A stretch of 64,000 nucleotides of DNA from NCBI RefSeq assembly GCF_000003855.2, contig NW_003101681.1, positions 1,805,893 through 1,869,892 on the forward strand. The letters run 5' to 3'. The stretch's first letter is position 1, and each line of letters begins with the position of its first letter. The stretch comes from Blastomyces gilchristii SLH14081. Lineage: Eukaryota > Ascomycota > Eurotiomycetes > Onygenales > Ajellomycetaceae. Positions 32,691-42,764 of the stretch are shown piece by piece. The notes beneath the pieces are model-generated. The model was not told where the DNA came from and did no database searches. It was given only the letters and a program-made list of their open reading frames with translations. Made by a program: the position numbers and the translations under genes.

Positions 32691-34574
32691 CGAGATTCTG
32701 CTGGGATTCCAGTGGTTTTACCGTGTAAATAATTTGTTTGGGATTTGTTTGCCTGCGTTTACGCGTCTTCGAAGAATACGGAGTTAAAAAGGACATGGTA
32801 CAACGGACTCGAGCAACGCGTGGAATTCCCATCGCCTGGAGGTTTTTGGACCAATTAGCGCGCTTCATAACTATATATTACAGAGAGTTTTGTGGTAAAG
32901 CGCGTTTTTTTAATTATTCAGATATGTTTGCTTCCTGCGGGCCGCCTAGCTCTGCCGGCACGTGACCATAACATCGCGTATACCGCCCACCTAGTAGCTC
33001 CTTAATGATATCCAACTATTCGGTATTAAGCCCTGTAATATTATTCGCATGAAATTCAGCCCAACATCAAGAGTATATTATTACGATCTGAAACTTAAGC
33101 GCGCGCATTCAACAAAAGCTCACTATTATAGGTGCTAGGGATCTGAAAAGCGGGCGAATACTAAAAGCTGGTTGGTATTTGGCTTGCCTGTAACCGCCAG
33201 CTTCCAGCCCACTGTTTCAGCAAATCTGAACTCTCACTGTTATTTAAAGGATCTGTCTATTTTCATCCAGTCGCCGGAAAGCATTTCGAAAGAAATGGCT
33301 TCGACTCTCACTCGCACCATTCATGCGTTCGACATCTCAGGGGTTGAGATGTTGGAAGCAGGGCTGTCACGATTGGAGCGTTATCCTACCTACACGTTAA
33401 GAAGATGGCGGGATACCTTCGCTTGGTCGACTACCAAATTGATGGCGTTCAGAGTTCGGAAGTTGAGGCGCCTGAGTTGCTCGAACCTGTGACCTAGTTA
33501 ATATATAAGCAGCGGTCTGTTCAACCAAACGCGACTTAAATGACAGGGAACCTTTAGCTGCTGCGTTTCAGGCTATTTTTACAAAGGGAATACCTTAGTG
33601 GCCACTACTCAAACCATTTTTCATGAAGCCATCGTTTCAAGTTCATTCATGCATACACGCCGCTTCTCTTTGTTTGCACATCGGTTCATATGCATTCCAG
33701 GGCTTCACTTCGCCCTCCCAAACAACCGATACTCTCCTATGCTAGCCGCCAGGCTCCGAAGTTATTCAATCATCTTGGATCCCCTGCGGGGCGCCTACGG
33801 GATTTTTCATCGCCCACTTAGCTCTCTAGTTCAAACCAACCAATTACTCTTTTCATGATCTTAGTCCTCCTACAAATCACAGGAATGTCATTGGTTAATA
33901 CTGCTCAATTTACTTTGAGGCATGCTTTCAAGTTCATTCATGCGTCACGGATCAGCAAATTATTTATACATAGAACATGACCAACACTTATATGCATGTT
34001 CTGAAACCTCATTTACAGAGATGCCACCCAACAAGACACATATGATTCGCTGTTTATTGCTGCAAAGTTTGTCTGAAAGCAATTCAAATTCCCGAATAGC
34101 CAGAAGCAATCTTCCTTTCATCATCCCGCTGTGAACGGTAATATCCCAAACACCACTCAGTTTATCCAAGCACCTTTTCCTGTGGGCATACATAAGAAGG
34201 GTCCGGCTTGGAGTTGTATATAAAATCATCGCAATCCCCAGCTTTTACTCCCTCCATCCATTATCTTGATTCACAAGAAAAATTCCCCTTAAATCTCTTT
34301 ATATCTCTACCGCTCCATCGATACATGTCCCCATTAGCCTTAACCCTCGGCTGTTTTCCATCTCAGACTTCTGATTTGCATCCTCGCTCAATTTATCCTC
34401 TCTTCACAGTCAACGTGCCAGATTCGTCCAAGGCTTTCCTGTCTCGTGCTAGGTTCTTACTCTCCCTCCAACCCCCTCGTATCCAGCCAGCGGTCGACTG
34501 GACTCCCCGCAGCCTCACTCCTACAGATACACCATCTTGAAAACTTTTCGCGGTACTTCTCGGCGATTTTCAGT
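32691..34574. other. Intergenic region with unassigned frames
   Basis: About 1.9 kb of GC-balanced DNA. A plus frame 33,295-33,492 (MASTLTRTIHAFDISGVEML..) is protein-like but could also be one exon of a small gene with an alternative frame after 33,403; I could not decide. A motif of about 18 bp (TTCAAGTTCATTCATGC) occurs at 33,639 and 33,926. The stretch 34,240-34,570 is pyrimidine-rich and is likely the 5' leader of the next gene. Confidence 0.35.
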
Positions 34575-34976
34575 ATGCCTCCAACTGTCAAGCTCCATGT
34601 TGCCATCTACCACAGCGGTGTATATAAGCACTGGAGCCTCTTCGTTGAGGGAGCCACCGATTCCGAAAAGATCATACTCCACGCCATGGGTTCTTCGACT
34701 CGATACCGTTTCGAAATGCGAAACTCAAACGCCCGCGAATCAAAAAGCCTCGCGGAACTGGTTTACCTTTGCGACGTGCCCGCTTTCAAAGTTGAAGCTA
34801 TCAAGGACACTGCAAAGAACGCAGTTATCCACAATGAATTCGCGGGTTATAACTGTCAAGACTATGTGCTCGAGCTTTTGGACGATTTAGAGGCGGAAGG
34901 AATCATCGATGGCGGCGACGCGACTTATGCCGCTAACAAGGCCAGTGTTAAGGGCAAGCAGGAAGGGTTGGCATAG
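34575..34976 (+). CDS. Small fungal protein with papain-like His/Cys motifs
   Basis: 133 residues from ATG 34,575 (MPPTVKLHVAIYHSGVYKHW). An upstream in-frame extension to 34,446 looks like leader sequence. Two conserved-looking spots stand out: YKHWSLFVEG (His near 20) and AGYNCQDYVLELLDDLEAEG (Cys near 97). The order His then Cys, in H-W-x-L-x-V and N-C-Q-D-Y-V contexts, resembles the circularly permuted papain fold of LRAT/PPPDE-type proteins, where the NC motif sits at a helix start. This is inference; the family may be non-enzymatic. No signal peptide, so probably cytosolic. No damage. A long pyrimidine-rich leader precedes it. Confidence 0.6.
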   Translation: MPPTVKLHVAIYHSGVYKHWSLFVEGATDSEKIILHAMGSSTRYRFEMRNSNARESKSLAELVYLCDVPAFKVEAIKDTAKNAVIHNEFAGYNCQDYVLELLDDLEAEGIIDGGDATYAANKASVKGKQEGLA

Positions 34977-35668
34977 TTGGCAAGTTTGGGAGAATCTCCA
35001 TATGGGTTATGTTTCGACTGTCCGTTAGTATTTCATTTGACCTGGTTTCGCACGCTCGATGGGGTGGTGTCTCTTACTGGCTATTTTGATGTCCTCCTGT
35101 CGCCAAGGATTCCTGTACTTCTATAGCTATCTCCTCGTTTGCCAGCCTTTCACATATGTAGTAGAGTCTCATATTTCTAGAGTGAAGATGAATGAAGTTT
35201 CACACAGCAAACATAGAGAGAATTATAGAGCAACTCTGAAAACATAGGCAGTTCATAACATTAGAGCGGTATCATCAAGAAAATTTAACACTTCTGCGTG
35301 CTTCTACAGTGGCACCCGAACTGTCTTTCCGCGTTTTACACCGTAAACAGAATATCAGCTCTAAAGTGATGAACGAAAATAGCACTTCATATTGCTAAAA
35401 CTCTGTATGGCGTGCATTGATGCTGATTGCTTGAAGATGAGAAGGTGGCTGCACTCAAAACTTATGTCTACTACTGCACCTAGCCAATTTCTCTGCATTG
35501 GAATAAGAGTGTACCGTGTCGCATGGCGGCCTATGTGGCAACCGCGGAGCGATCTGATCCCGGGCTGCTAGGAGCTGGTCAAAAAATTCCATGCAGAGTG
35601 GAACGCCCCTCATTTCTTTGCCTCTCACTTTGGTTTTTCTTCGAACCATTTCCGTTTGTCTATTTTGT
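34977..35668. other. Intergenic region
   Basis: 692 bp between the small protein gene and the F-box remnant. Short frames only; no motif, repeat or RNA gene recognised. Confidence 0.4.
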
Positions 35669-35995
35669 CTAGCCCCAGAGAAAAGTATATATGCCTCCCC
35701 TAGATCCCCAAAAGGCCCCGCCCATTACCACATTCTCGTCCTTGCGATAAGAGGCGCTGAGGATCTTATGCGCCCAGCGCTTGAGTGAATGCTCCGCCGT
35801 CACAACGCGGCTGTGCGTGGCGGCCCACCTGAGGGCCGAGCAGCCGTGGCGGCGGATGCCGTTGGTGTAGAGGGTTGAGTGGAGGACGGAGTAGATGTAG
35901 CGGTTTTGGAGGAGAAGGGTGAGGAGGTCGGAGGGCTCGATGAGGTAGGAAGCGATGGTGAGCAGGAGCTCTGTGGGTAAGGTTGCCAGGGACAT
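35669..35995 (-). pseudogene. Truncated F-box/ankyrin gene
   Basis: A 108-residue frame starting MSLATLPTELLLTIASYLIE. Residues 5-45 (LPTELLLTIASYLIEPSDLL-TLLLQNRYIYSVLHSTLY) fit the F-box, which binds Skp1 in SCF ubiquitin ligases. Then GCSALRWAATHSRVVTAEHSL looks like the first ankyrin repeat normally following in fungal F-box/ankyrin proteins. The frame ends after an unrelated Gly-rich tail (GGAFWGSRGGIYTFLWG), so the substrate-binding repeats are missing. It may be a 3'-truncated relic or a short expressed form. Confidence 0.65.
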
Positions 35996-37387
35996 TTCTA
36001 TTTTGCTTCTTTCTCTGGCCGCCTGGTTTTATGGCGAACTTCTTTTTCTTTGATTTTTGAGCTTTTAGTGTTTCTTTCTTTGCCCTACATCTTGTTACTG
36101 GAACCACCCCTTACTGTCAGATAGTTCAATAATAATTCATTGCTTCTCATCTGATTAAGCCTGTGATTCCTTACAACGGCCGTAGAAATGACGGGCAGAT
36201 AGGCGGACGACGAGCTCCCACCTCCACGCGGTGTCCACTGGGAACTTTCAGAGAAACTTAGTTAACTTAGCGCCTGCACGTTAGCTGTAATCTCTTCTTA
36301 AGCGCCGCGTCCTACCCGCCAACTAAAATTAAAAACGACTCCCCTGTCCAACCCCACAGAATGCAGCACAGACACCCATTCGATAATAAATTGACAATTC
36401 TATTTTCCGACTGGACGATGCTTTTGGCCTTGCAGGATGAGGGTCTGCTCAAATCCCGGCCCCATTTCTGCCCTTTGGAGCCTATCACTCGAGAAATTGC
36501 CTCTTAGAGTTTGTATGAAACTGGGTATTTCCCACAATCTTATCCATCAATCCCTTGATTGGAAGATGTGAAGCTTAATATTCAGGGCGCGTCCTGGAAC
36601 TGCGTGGCCCTTGCCCCCAACACCCCAACTCTTGCCAACATGATATGAATGGTGTGACCAGTTATATTCTTCTCCGGATTGAAGACTACTAACTAGTCAA
36701 CCTTGAGAGTATCCCGGGCGGCTAATTGCAGTTTGCTTTCTTTTCTCCATGCTGGCCAATATGTGTTTCTGGCTCTCAGTGCCGCTCTCCCTTCTGGAAA
36801 AAACATGCAAAGTGCGCTCCAAATCTCTTCCATCCAAACACTCAAAATTAGCAACATCCCAATCTTCTTTCGCAGAAGCCTGTAGATCGGTATTTTCTTT
36901 CACGTCGATGAATTCGTCACCCTACTCCATACCTCAAAAGCACATGAGCCAACTAGGAAATTCTCTGAGTCCACTCTGGATCTATATTGAGACAGATTCA
37001 GATATCAGACCATCTCAAGTTCAGCTGAAAACTTCAAATTTTGATGGGTTTTCTGTTATCTGTTCCCCGAACCCTGCCACTGGAAATTGACACTTAATTT
37101 ACTAAGCTCACTCTCAATCCCCCCCGCTACTTCAGCTACTGCCATAGACATGAATTCATTTCATCGTTCTCCCCAGGCAGGAAGTGGTGTCGATGCCTTC
37201 CATCATCCGCCCGCGTATGTTCCGAGCAGTTTCGTAAACCGAGACCCAAGATATGACCCACTACATGTCGAGAATTCTCCTATTAATGGAGTAAATGCGA
37301 ATAACCACCACTTCCACACAACCTTTCCCTTCTATTCTTGTTCATTCTCACCCAACGCCAGTTAATTGTTACAGCTACCGCTACATA
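35996..37387. other. Intergenic region with a small dispersed repeat
   Basis: 36,930-36,995 matches (reverse complement) 13,290-13,360. Minus frame 36,697-36,903 (MKENTDLQASAKEDWDVANF..) and plus frame 37,087-37,365 (MNSFHRSPQAGSGVDAFHHP from 37,150) are protein-like but without motifs. The latter could be upstream sequence of the BTB gene. Confidence 0.35.
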
Positions 37388-37743
37388 ATGCCACCCCCCA
37401 ACACGGAGGATTCTTTGGCGCCGACCAGTTCCCCGGCCCTCGATGATCCCGATGAGGAAAAGATTTCAGAGTGAGAACGACGTTCTACATGTTCTGGCAT
37501 CAAACAATTAAAGCTCATCGTCACTCGTGTAGATATCTATCATCACCAATTGTTCCCGTCATCGTCGGTCCCTCTGACTCAGCCCGAACCTTCCACTTAC
37601 ACTCACGCCTTTTAGTTAAAGCCTCCTCCTATTTCAAAGCTGCTTTGAAACGGGATCGTTTTACTGAAGGCCAAGAGCAGAAAGTGAAACTTGAGGATGT
37701 TCAACCCGCTACCTTCAGTTTCTTTATTGAGTGGCTCTATTGA
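37388..37743 (+). pseudogene. Truncated BTB/POZ-domain gene
   Basis: Exon 1 (37,388-37,470) encodes an acidic Pro-rich leader (MPPPNTEDSLAPTSSPALDD). A 62-bp intron (GTGAGA..GTAG) joins it in frame to exon 2 from 37,533. Exon 2 is a BTB domain: IVPVIVGPSDSARTFHLHSR, LLVKASSYFKAALKRDRFTE, VKLEDVQPATFSFFIEWLY. It stops at TGA 37,741, exactly where homologues continue with an acidic or Asp-Gly line; here DGWENGSG follows the stop, so CGA-to-TGA or similar mutation is likely. BTB proteins of this fungal type average 250-300 residues; only about 97 remain. Past the stop homology fades into DNA shared with the opposite acyltransferase remnant. Confidence 0.7.
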
Positions 37744-38341
37744 GATGGATGGGAGAATGGGTCAGGGACGTCTGAATTGCATCACTTGGCTTTGGAGTTG
37801 TGCTTTGCAACCAAAAGGCATCCGACCTTTGAGCCAAATAAAAAAAGTTCAGCTGGCACAGAGACCATGATATGACAGTAACAACTGCAGCTGGGGTTAC
37901 CAGCCTGCAAATCCTACGAAGAGAGCTTCTAGAAAGTGTAGAGAGTGCGTCTGAGACAGTGCCGGCCCGAGAAAGTTGGATGGCCCTTAGGGAGTTACAA
38001 AATCCAAGGAGGACGAAGAATATCGCGACGAATGCATTGCCCTGGCCTATCAGCCGAAAGAACGGACGTTGGAACAGCGTGGACGGGCCATCTTGCCCTT
38101 TTGACGGGGGCACAATACCCCGTGCAAAGCATAGAGTGATATGGCTCGAAACCACGAATATCGAAGCGATGCCGCGAAGCCCCTATATGCACCATAAACC
38201 ATATAGTTAACATCGTAGCAAAAATGCTCTAAAAACAAAATGAGAGTAGGTTCTGCGGGGGTGGGGTGATTTGAAACATACATCTGCCCAGCTAGTATCA
38301 GAAGTAGAATAAGAACTCAAGCTAGACGTTTTACCCCTCAT
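37724..38341 (-). pseudogene. Acyltransferase-3 gene remnant
   Basis: Minus-strand reading has GLRGIASIFVVSSHI, the first block of fungal acyltransferase-3 membrane proteins, then FFRLIGQGNAFVAIFFVLLG with the second transmembrane helix and LRRICRLVTPAAVVTVISWS with the third. The reading needs a frame change near 38,155, perhaps an intron, to reach a start at 38,341 (MRGKTSSLSSYSTS). It is cut off at about residue 140, at the 3' part of the BTB gene; the full family has about 400-500 residues and 10 helices. Members transfer acyl groups at membranes; this fragment cannot work. Confidence 0.6.
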
Positions 38342-38731
38342 GGGTGCAGCAGCAGAAGCAGGCAATGGAGGACAGAATCTCGCGGCACTCATAGAGAGAA
38401 GTCTCGGGTTTACGTGCAGATTTCAAGAAAGCGAACAAGACTCAGGGGAATGTCTGACTTTTTTTTCCTTGAAGAACAAAGAAAAATAGATATAAAAGTC
38501 GCAGGCGCAGACATTACTCTTGAAGGTTGCATCCCGTCAGGGTCTCGAAGCGGCAACCATCAACATGGAGGGAAGTAAGCTCCCAGCGGGCATGTTGATA
38601 GCGTATTGTAGCGTGACTTGCTTTTTGTTTGTGTTTTGATATAGCATGCATTTGAGTAAGAGTGAGGCTGGACATGATTTGTGAGAACCGCAACTCCTTT
38701 TATTATATATATATATCTCTATTGTACAAAA
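38342..38731. other. Intergenic region
   Basis: 390 bp with a T-rich run (38,458-38,468) and a TATATATATATATC stretch at 38,704-38,717. It may hold the terminator of the DUF3435 relic. No gene seen. Confidence 0.4.
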
Positions 38732-41396
38732 CTAGTTCTCTAGGCTCTGTTGATATTCCAACACCAGTTTCTCCCGAGCGCGACCCCGCACAACAGTTCC
38801 ATGGGCCTCCTCTGCATGACTTAGAAGAGTAGATTTGGCCGGGAGCACCTTCCCCTCACAAACATTGCACTCAACCCCAGTGGCCGGCCATGGAGGGTTG
38901 ATATGTCTTTGTAGAAAGTGCCTTGTAAGTGATCTGGATGTTGTGTATTTCATAATGCGGTCCTCCAGCGCGCAACTAGGATTCCCAACACAGAGAAAGC
39001 AAACGCGAGGCTGAAAGCAGGTCTGAGGCTGTTCAGCTGTAGACTTGGCCTGCACAGACTCCATTGCTTGGTGCAAGAGGACCTCAGTGTTATTCTTCAC
39101 TGAGCACCTCTGCCACTTGGTCGGAGGACAAGGGTCATCATCAACTGTGGGCTGGCCACGGGTCTGTGTGAGCCAGTGCGAGGGCCGCCCTTTCTCCATG
39201 CCACAGAATGCAACTTCTGTGTTGATTGTGTTGATCCTCCACTGATATTCTGCTTCAAGATTAGCACCTGGCATGGTCAGCACACAGTCAACAAACATTA
39301 AGTGCTCAGGAGGCATGAAGGCTTCATGCTTGAAAGTGTTCATGACTTTGGTATTCACCAGCTTCCTGACCAGTTGTCACTCAAGGTCAATCACAGGCTG
39401 CTCATTCTTATAGTGCTCAAGGTTCTCACAGATCTGTCAGTTCCGCTGCTGCTGCTTCTCATTGCACAACTCACAGATAGCCTTGTTATACTCTGACTTT
39501 GCTTCTGCTGTCTGATCATGGAAAACTTCCAGTCTCTCCAGCACCTCAGGGTTGGACTCAGTGAGTACTCTGTTGTCAAGGTGCTCTAGAGAAGTCTTGC
39601 ATACTCTGTTGACATGTTCTAACTCAGCTTCACAATTCTCTCATTCCTGCTTGTGCTTCTGGACAGTATCCTGACAGCTATGAACAACTGAAAGGTAATT
39701 GAGGAACTGTGATTCTTCTGAAGAGAGCTTATACAGTCAGTTGAGATCAATGAATGCACTCATTGAGCAGGCAAATTGCACCAATGCTGTTTGAGAGCCT
39801 GTTTTCCAGACTATTCCCTGTGTGTCAACATTAATGTCCACCTGATAATGCTTGATGAAGGTGCGAATATCCGCGTGCTGAAGCATGACATTCTGAAGAG
39901 CTTCTGTAACTTCCTCTGTTCATTGTTAGCCCTCTGACATGACTGCAACATGAAGAAAATGAAGGGCTACTTACTGCTGTTGTTAAATGCCTTAGCTCCA
40001 GCATATCAGAGATTGTATGAGTGAATGACCTTCTCAAAGCCCATGATCTCACCAGCTCAGCGCATCTGAGAACTCATCATGAATGGAGTCATCCTCTGAT
40101 TCAAAGCAAATTTTAAATCCGGTGAATGTTGACTCTGTCTGGCAAAACACAAACTTATTCAGTAATTCATTCTTTAGTAGTAGCAGCTGCTGTCCCTTGC
40201 CATTCAGCACTTTGATGCTGTAGAGTTTCTCTGCGCAATCCAACACTGGTTCACTTGTTGAAATTGACTTGAATCCTCCAATGTGAAAGAGCAGAGTCAG
40301 CAGGCAGATATGCAGGCTGAGAACCAGGGTTGAATCAAAGATGATTTCTGAAATCTTAAACTCGTTCCTATCAATTCTGTCAGTCAACCAGGCCATGCCG
40401 CGAGGATCAGAAACACATACAGTGCCTTATCTCTGAGAAATCTTTTAGTAAATTCTGGTTTTAAGAATATGAACAATCGGGGGCGTCCGCTGTCTGAAAC
40501 TCGAATCAGGGTTAACATGACATCTTGATACCAAAGATGGAGGATTGCCAAGGGACGGCTGGCAGTGATGGCAGCAAGCTGCAAGAAGAGAAGCATTTGA
40601 ATGTGCTGCCAACCACAGACAAATGTCATCTCAGTGATGATGAGAATGACTTGAGCGAACTCAGCAACATCTTCAATATACATGTTCTTCTTTGGCCATT
40701 CAACAAGAGCCAGCTCTTTTTCTGTGGCCATCTGTGCAACAACCTGCAAGAGATTAGTAGTGCTTCTGATTAAGTGATCTGAGGAGAGAGAGTAAGGTGC
40801 TCACATTCTCCACCTTGACAATTGTATCTTTGCTGAGTCCTGATGCTGTTTCCTGTTTAAGAACAAGATGCCACCACTTTCAAAATGTCTTCAGTGAGCT
40901 TTTGCGCTTAATGCCCGGACAGTATTGATTGTTCTTGCCATGATGAATATCACACCACCAGCTAAAGAATGCATACAGAAAGTGAACTGTCTCCTCTGAA
41001 TTAGAGATCTGATTTCATTGCTGCTCCGCGTTTGCCTTGATATGCTGACAATACCTGCCCAGTGCCACTGATGAGTTTATAACACAGTCTGAGAGTCAAA
41101 TGAGCCACTGCCTACCTCTTCCAGTAACCACAGGTCTCATTGAGTTTTTCCTGAGTTCTGGGGCTGTACTGCTTCTGTCAAAGCTGAGTGATATCAAGAC
41201 TCTCTGCTAAGGCCAGGTAGTGTTCAGAGGTGAGCTGGCTGTTGTTGTCATCTTCATTGTCACTGACAGAGCCACTTTCATACTCACTGTCTGAAAAGAT
41301 GGCATCCAGCGCGGAGAGGGTATTCAGAGCAGACCTGACATCTGTCTTGCTTCTGCTTTGCTTGTCAGGCCCGGCCAAACAAGAGACAGGTGCCAT
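38732..41396 (-). pseudogene. DUF3435 tyrosine recombinase with C-terminal zinc fingers, broken
   Basis: Starts MAPVSCLAGPDKQSRSKTDV at 41,396; the first stop is a TGA near 41,178. Frames then give the DUF3435 core: LAAITASRPLAILHL with catalytic Arg I (40,555-40,557), FKISEIIFDSTLVLSLHICL (40,330), then SYNL-stop-YAGAKAFNNS, where the Arg II codon is TGA (40,006-40,008), an intron (GTAAGT..GCAG), and LQHADIRTFIKHY with the His and Tyr positions (39,845-39,880). The last 208 codons (38,732-39,358) are open and end in two C2H2-like fingers: CFLC..RHFLQRH and CNVC..SHAEEAH. This is the FluG/DUF3435 architecture. Starship captains belong to the same superfamily, but no Starship boundary is seen. 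Stops are mostly TGA. Confidence 0.8.
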
Positions 41397-41850
41397 GATC
41401 AGGACAGCCCAAGAAGAGAGCTGACAGGAGAGAGAGACAGGAACAAGTAATGAAAGACTTAGATGCTTTCCTGAATAGAACTGGCCCAGTAGTGCTGTGA
41501 AGAAGGAGAGAGAAGAGAGCTGCAGGCAGCATGGTGAGAGTGATGAGAACTGGAGGCAGAGAGAACAACATGATTCATGATCTGAGAAGGGAGCCAAATC
41601 TGACAGAGTGAAGTGTCAAAAACGGCTCCCCTCCCCTTTCAAAGGAAGGGCAGTGAGTGAGCAAGAATGAGTGAGAGTGACTGAAAGCCATGAAAATGCA
41701 CTTCTAAAATTGTGGCCACGCGTGGAGGGAAGGGTCGCGGCTGTGAGGATAGATTCACGTGATGATCGAGGTTGGGCGGTTAGCGGGAGGCCGAAAGCAG
41801 CGGCGAAAACAGCCATTTGCAGCCTCCGGCCAACCGTCACATCGTTATAT
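41397..41850. other. 5' flank of the DUF3435 relic
   Basis: GC-balanced DNA with AGAGAG-rich and GAGTGAGTGA-type low-complexity parts near 41,400-41,690. It ends abruptly at the A+T block. Frames overlapping here are without motifs. Confidence 0.4.
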
Positions 41851-42498
41851 GAAGTTTATATTTATAAATATATTTATAAATGTAAACTATTTTTATATAA
41901 CAATTAAATATCTTATAGATTATATATATTTTTAATAAAATGTAAACTTTTATTTTGAAATTCTTATTTATTATTTATTTATTTAAATTTTTATATAAAT
42001 TTTTATATTTTAAAATATTATTTTTATAATAACTGTGTATTATTTATACTTTAAAATTATAATTTAAATAAATTACTATATTAAATTATTTAAATATATT
42101 TATATTTAATAAATTATTTTTTAAAGATTAAAATTTCAAGAATTTTTAATAATTTATTTATAATTTATAAAAAGAATTATAATAAAAAAATAAAAAAATT
42201 CTTAAAAATTAAAATATAAAATTCTTCTATAAAATAATTTAATATTTATTAAATTATAATATATTTATATAATAATTATTAGTTTTAATAATATATAATA
42301 CATATTTCTTAATTTATAATAAAATATTATATATTTTATTTTACTGTATTTTATTTTATAATTTAATTTATATTTTAATCAATTTTAACTACATTATAAT
42401 AATTTTGAATTATATTATATTACAAGTTTTTATAGTTATAAATTACAAATTAAATAATTAAAATAATGAATATTTATTAAAATATTAATATTTAAATA
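41851..42498. other. Extreme A+T block (about 650 bp)
   Basis: Nearly pure A and T with only rare single G or C. It is much more AT-biased than the mutated retroelements, which keep many CA/TG pairs. The left edge is sharp against DNA with CpG (..CAACCGTCACATCG), and the right edge is the family-2 LTR. No repeat unit and no open frame. Confidence 0.75.
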
Positions 42499-42764
42499 TG
42501 ACGGGCTGCGTCTGATCAATTATATAGACTATTTCATTACACTTTATAGATTTCGCTGAAAGCTTCAATTCTCAGTCACTAATTCTTAGCTGAAAAACTC
42601 ACAGAATTTCTATTCTTTCACTCTGAAGCTTTAATATGTATATATATAAATATTTACTCTGATCACTGATTTCTGTACTTTCTCTTTTTTTCTTCTCTAA
42701 TGTTTTTCACTTTTGTATTATAAGATCTATATATTATACTGATCTATTCAGCATAGATCTCTTA
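42499..42764 (+). repeat. Family-2 5' LTR
   Basis: Begins TGACGGGCTGCG and ends ..CTCTTA. It aligns over its full length with 56,542-56,807 and, inverted, with 57,540-57,852. Differences are C/T and G/A, for example GACGGGCTGCG against GACAGACTGTA. Confidence 0.85.

Noticed and set aside
35766..36107. 113-codon Pro/Arg/His-rich frame
   Set aside because: Shifted frame of the F-box gene, with composition typical of an out-of-frame reading.
38732..42498. A Starship with the DUF3435 gene as captain
   Set aside because: No target-site duplication, terminal repeat or cargo arrangement is visible, and the FluG-type zinc-finger form is common outside Starships.
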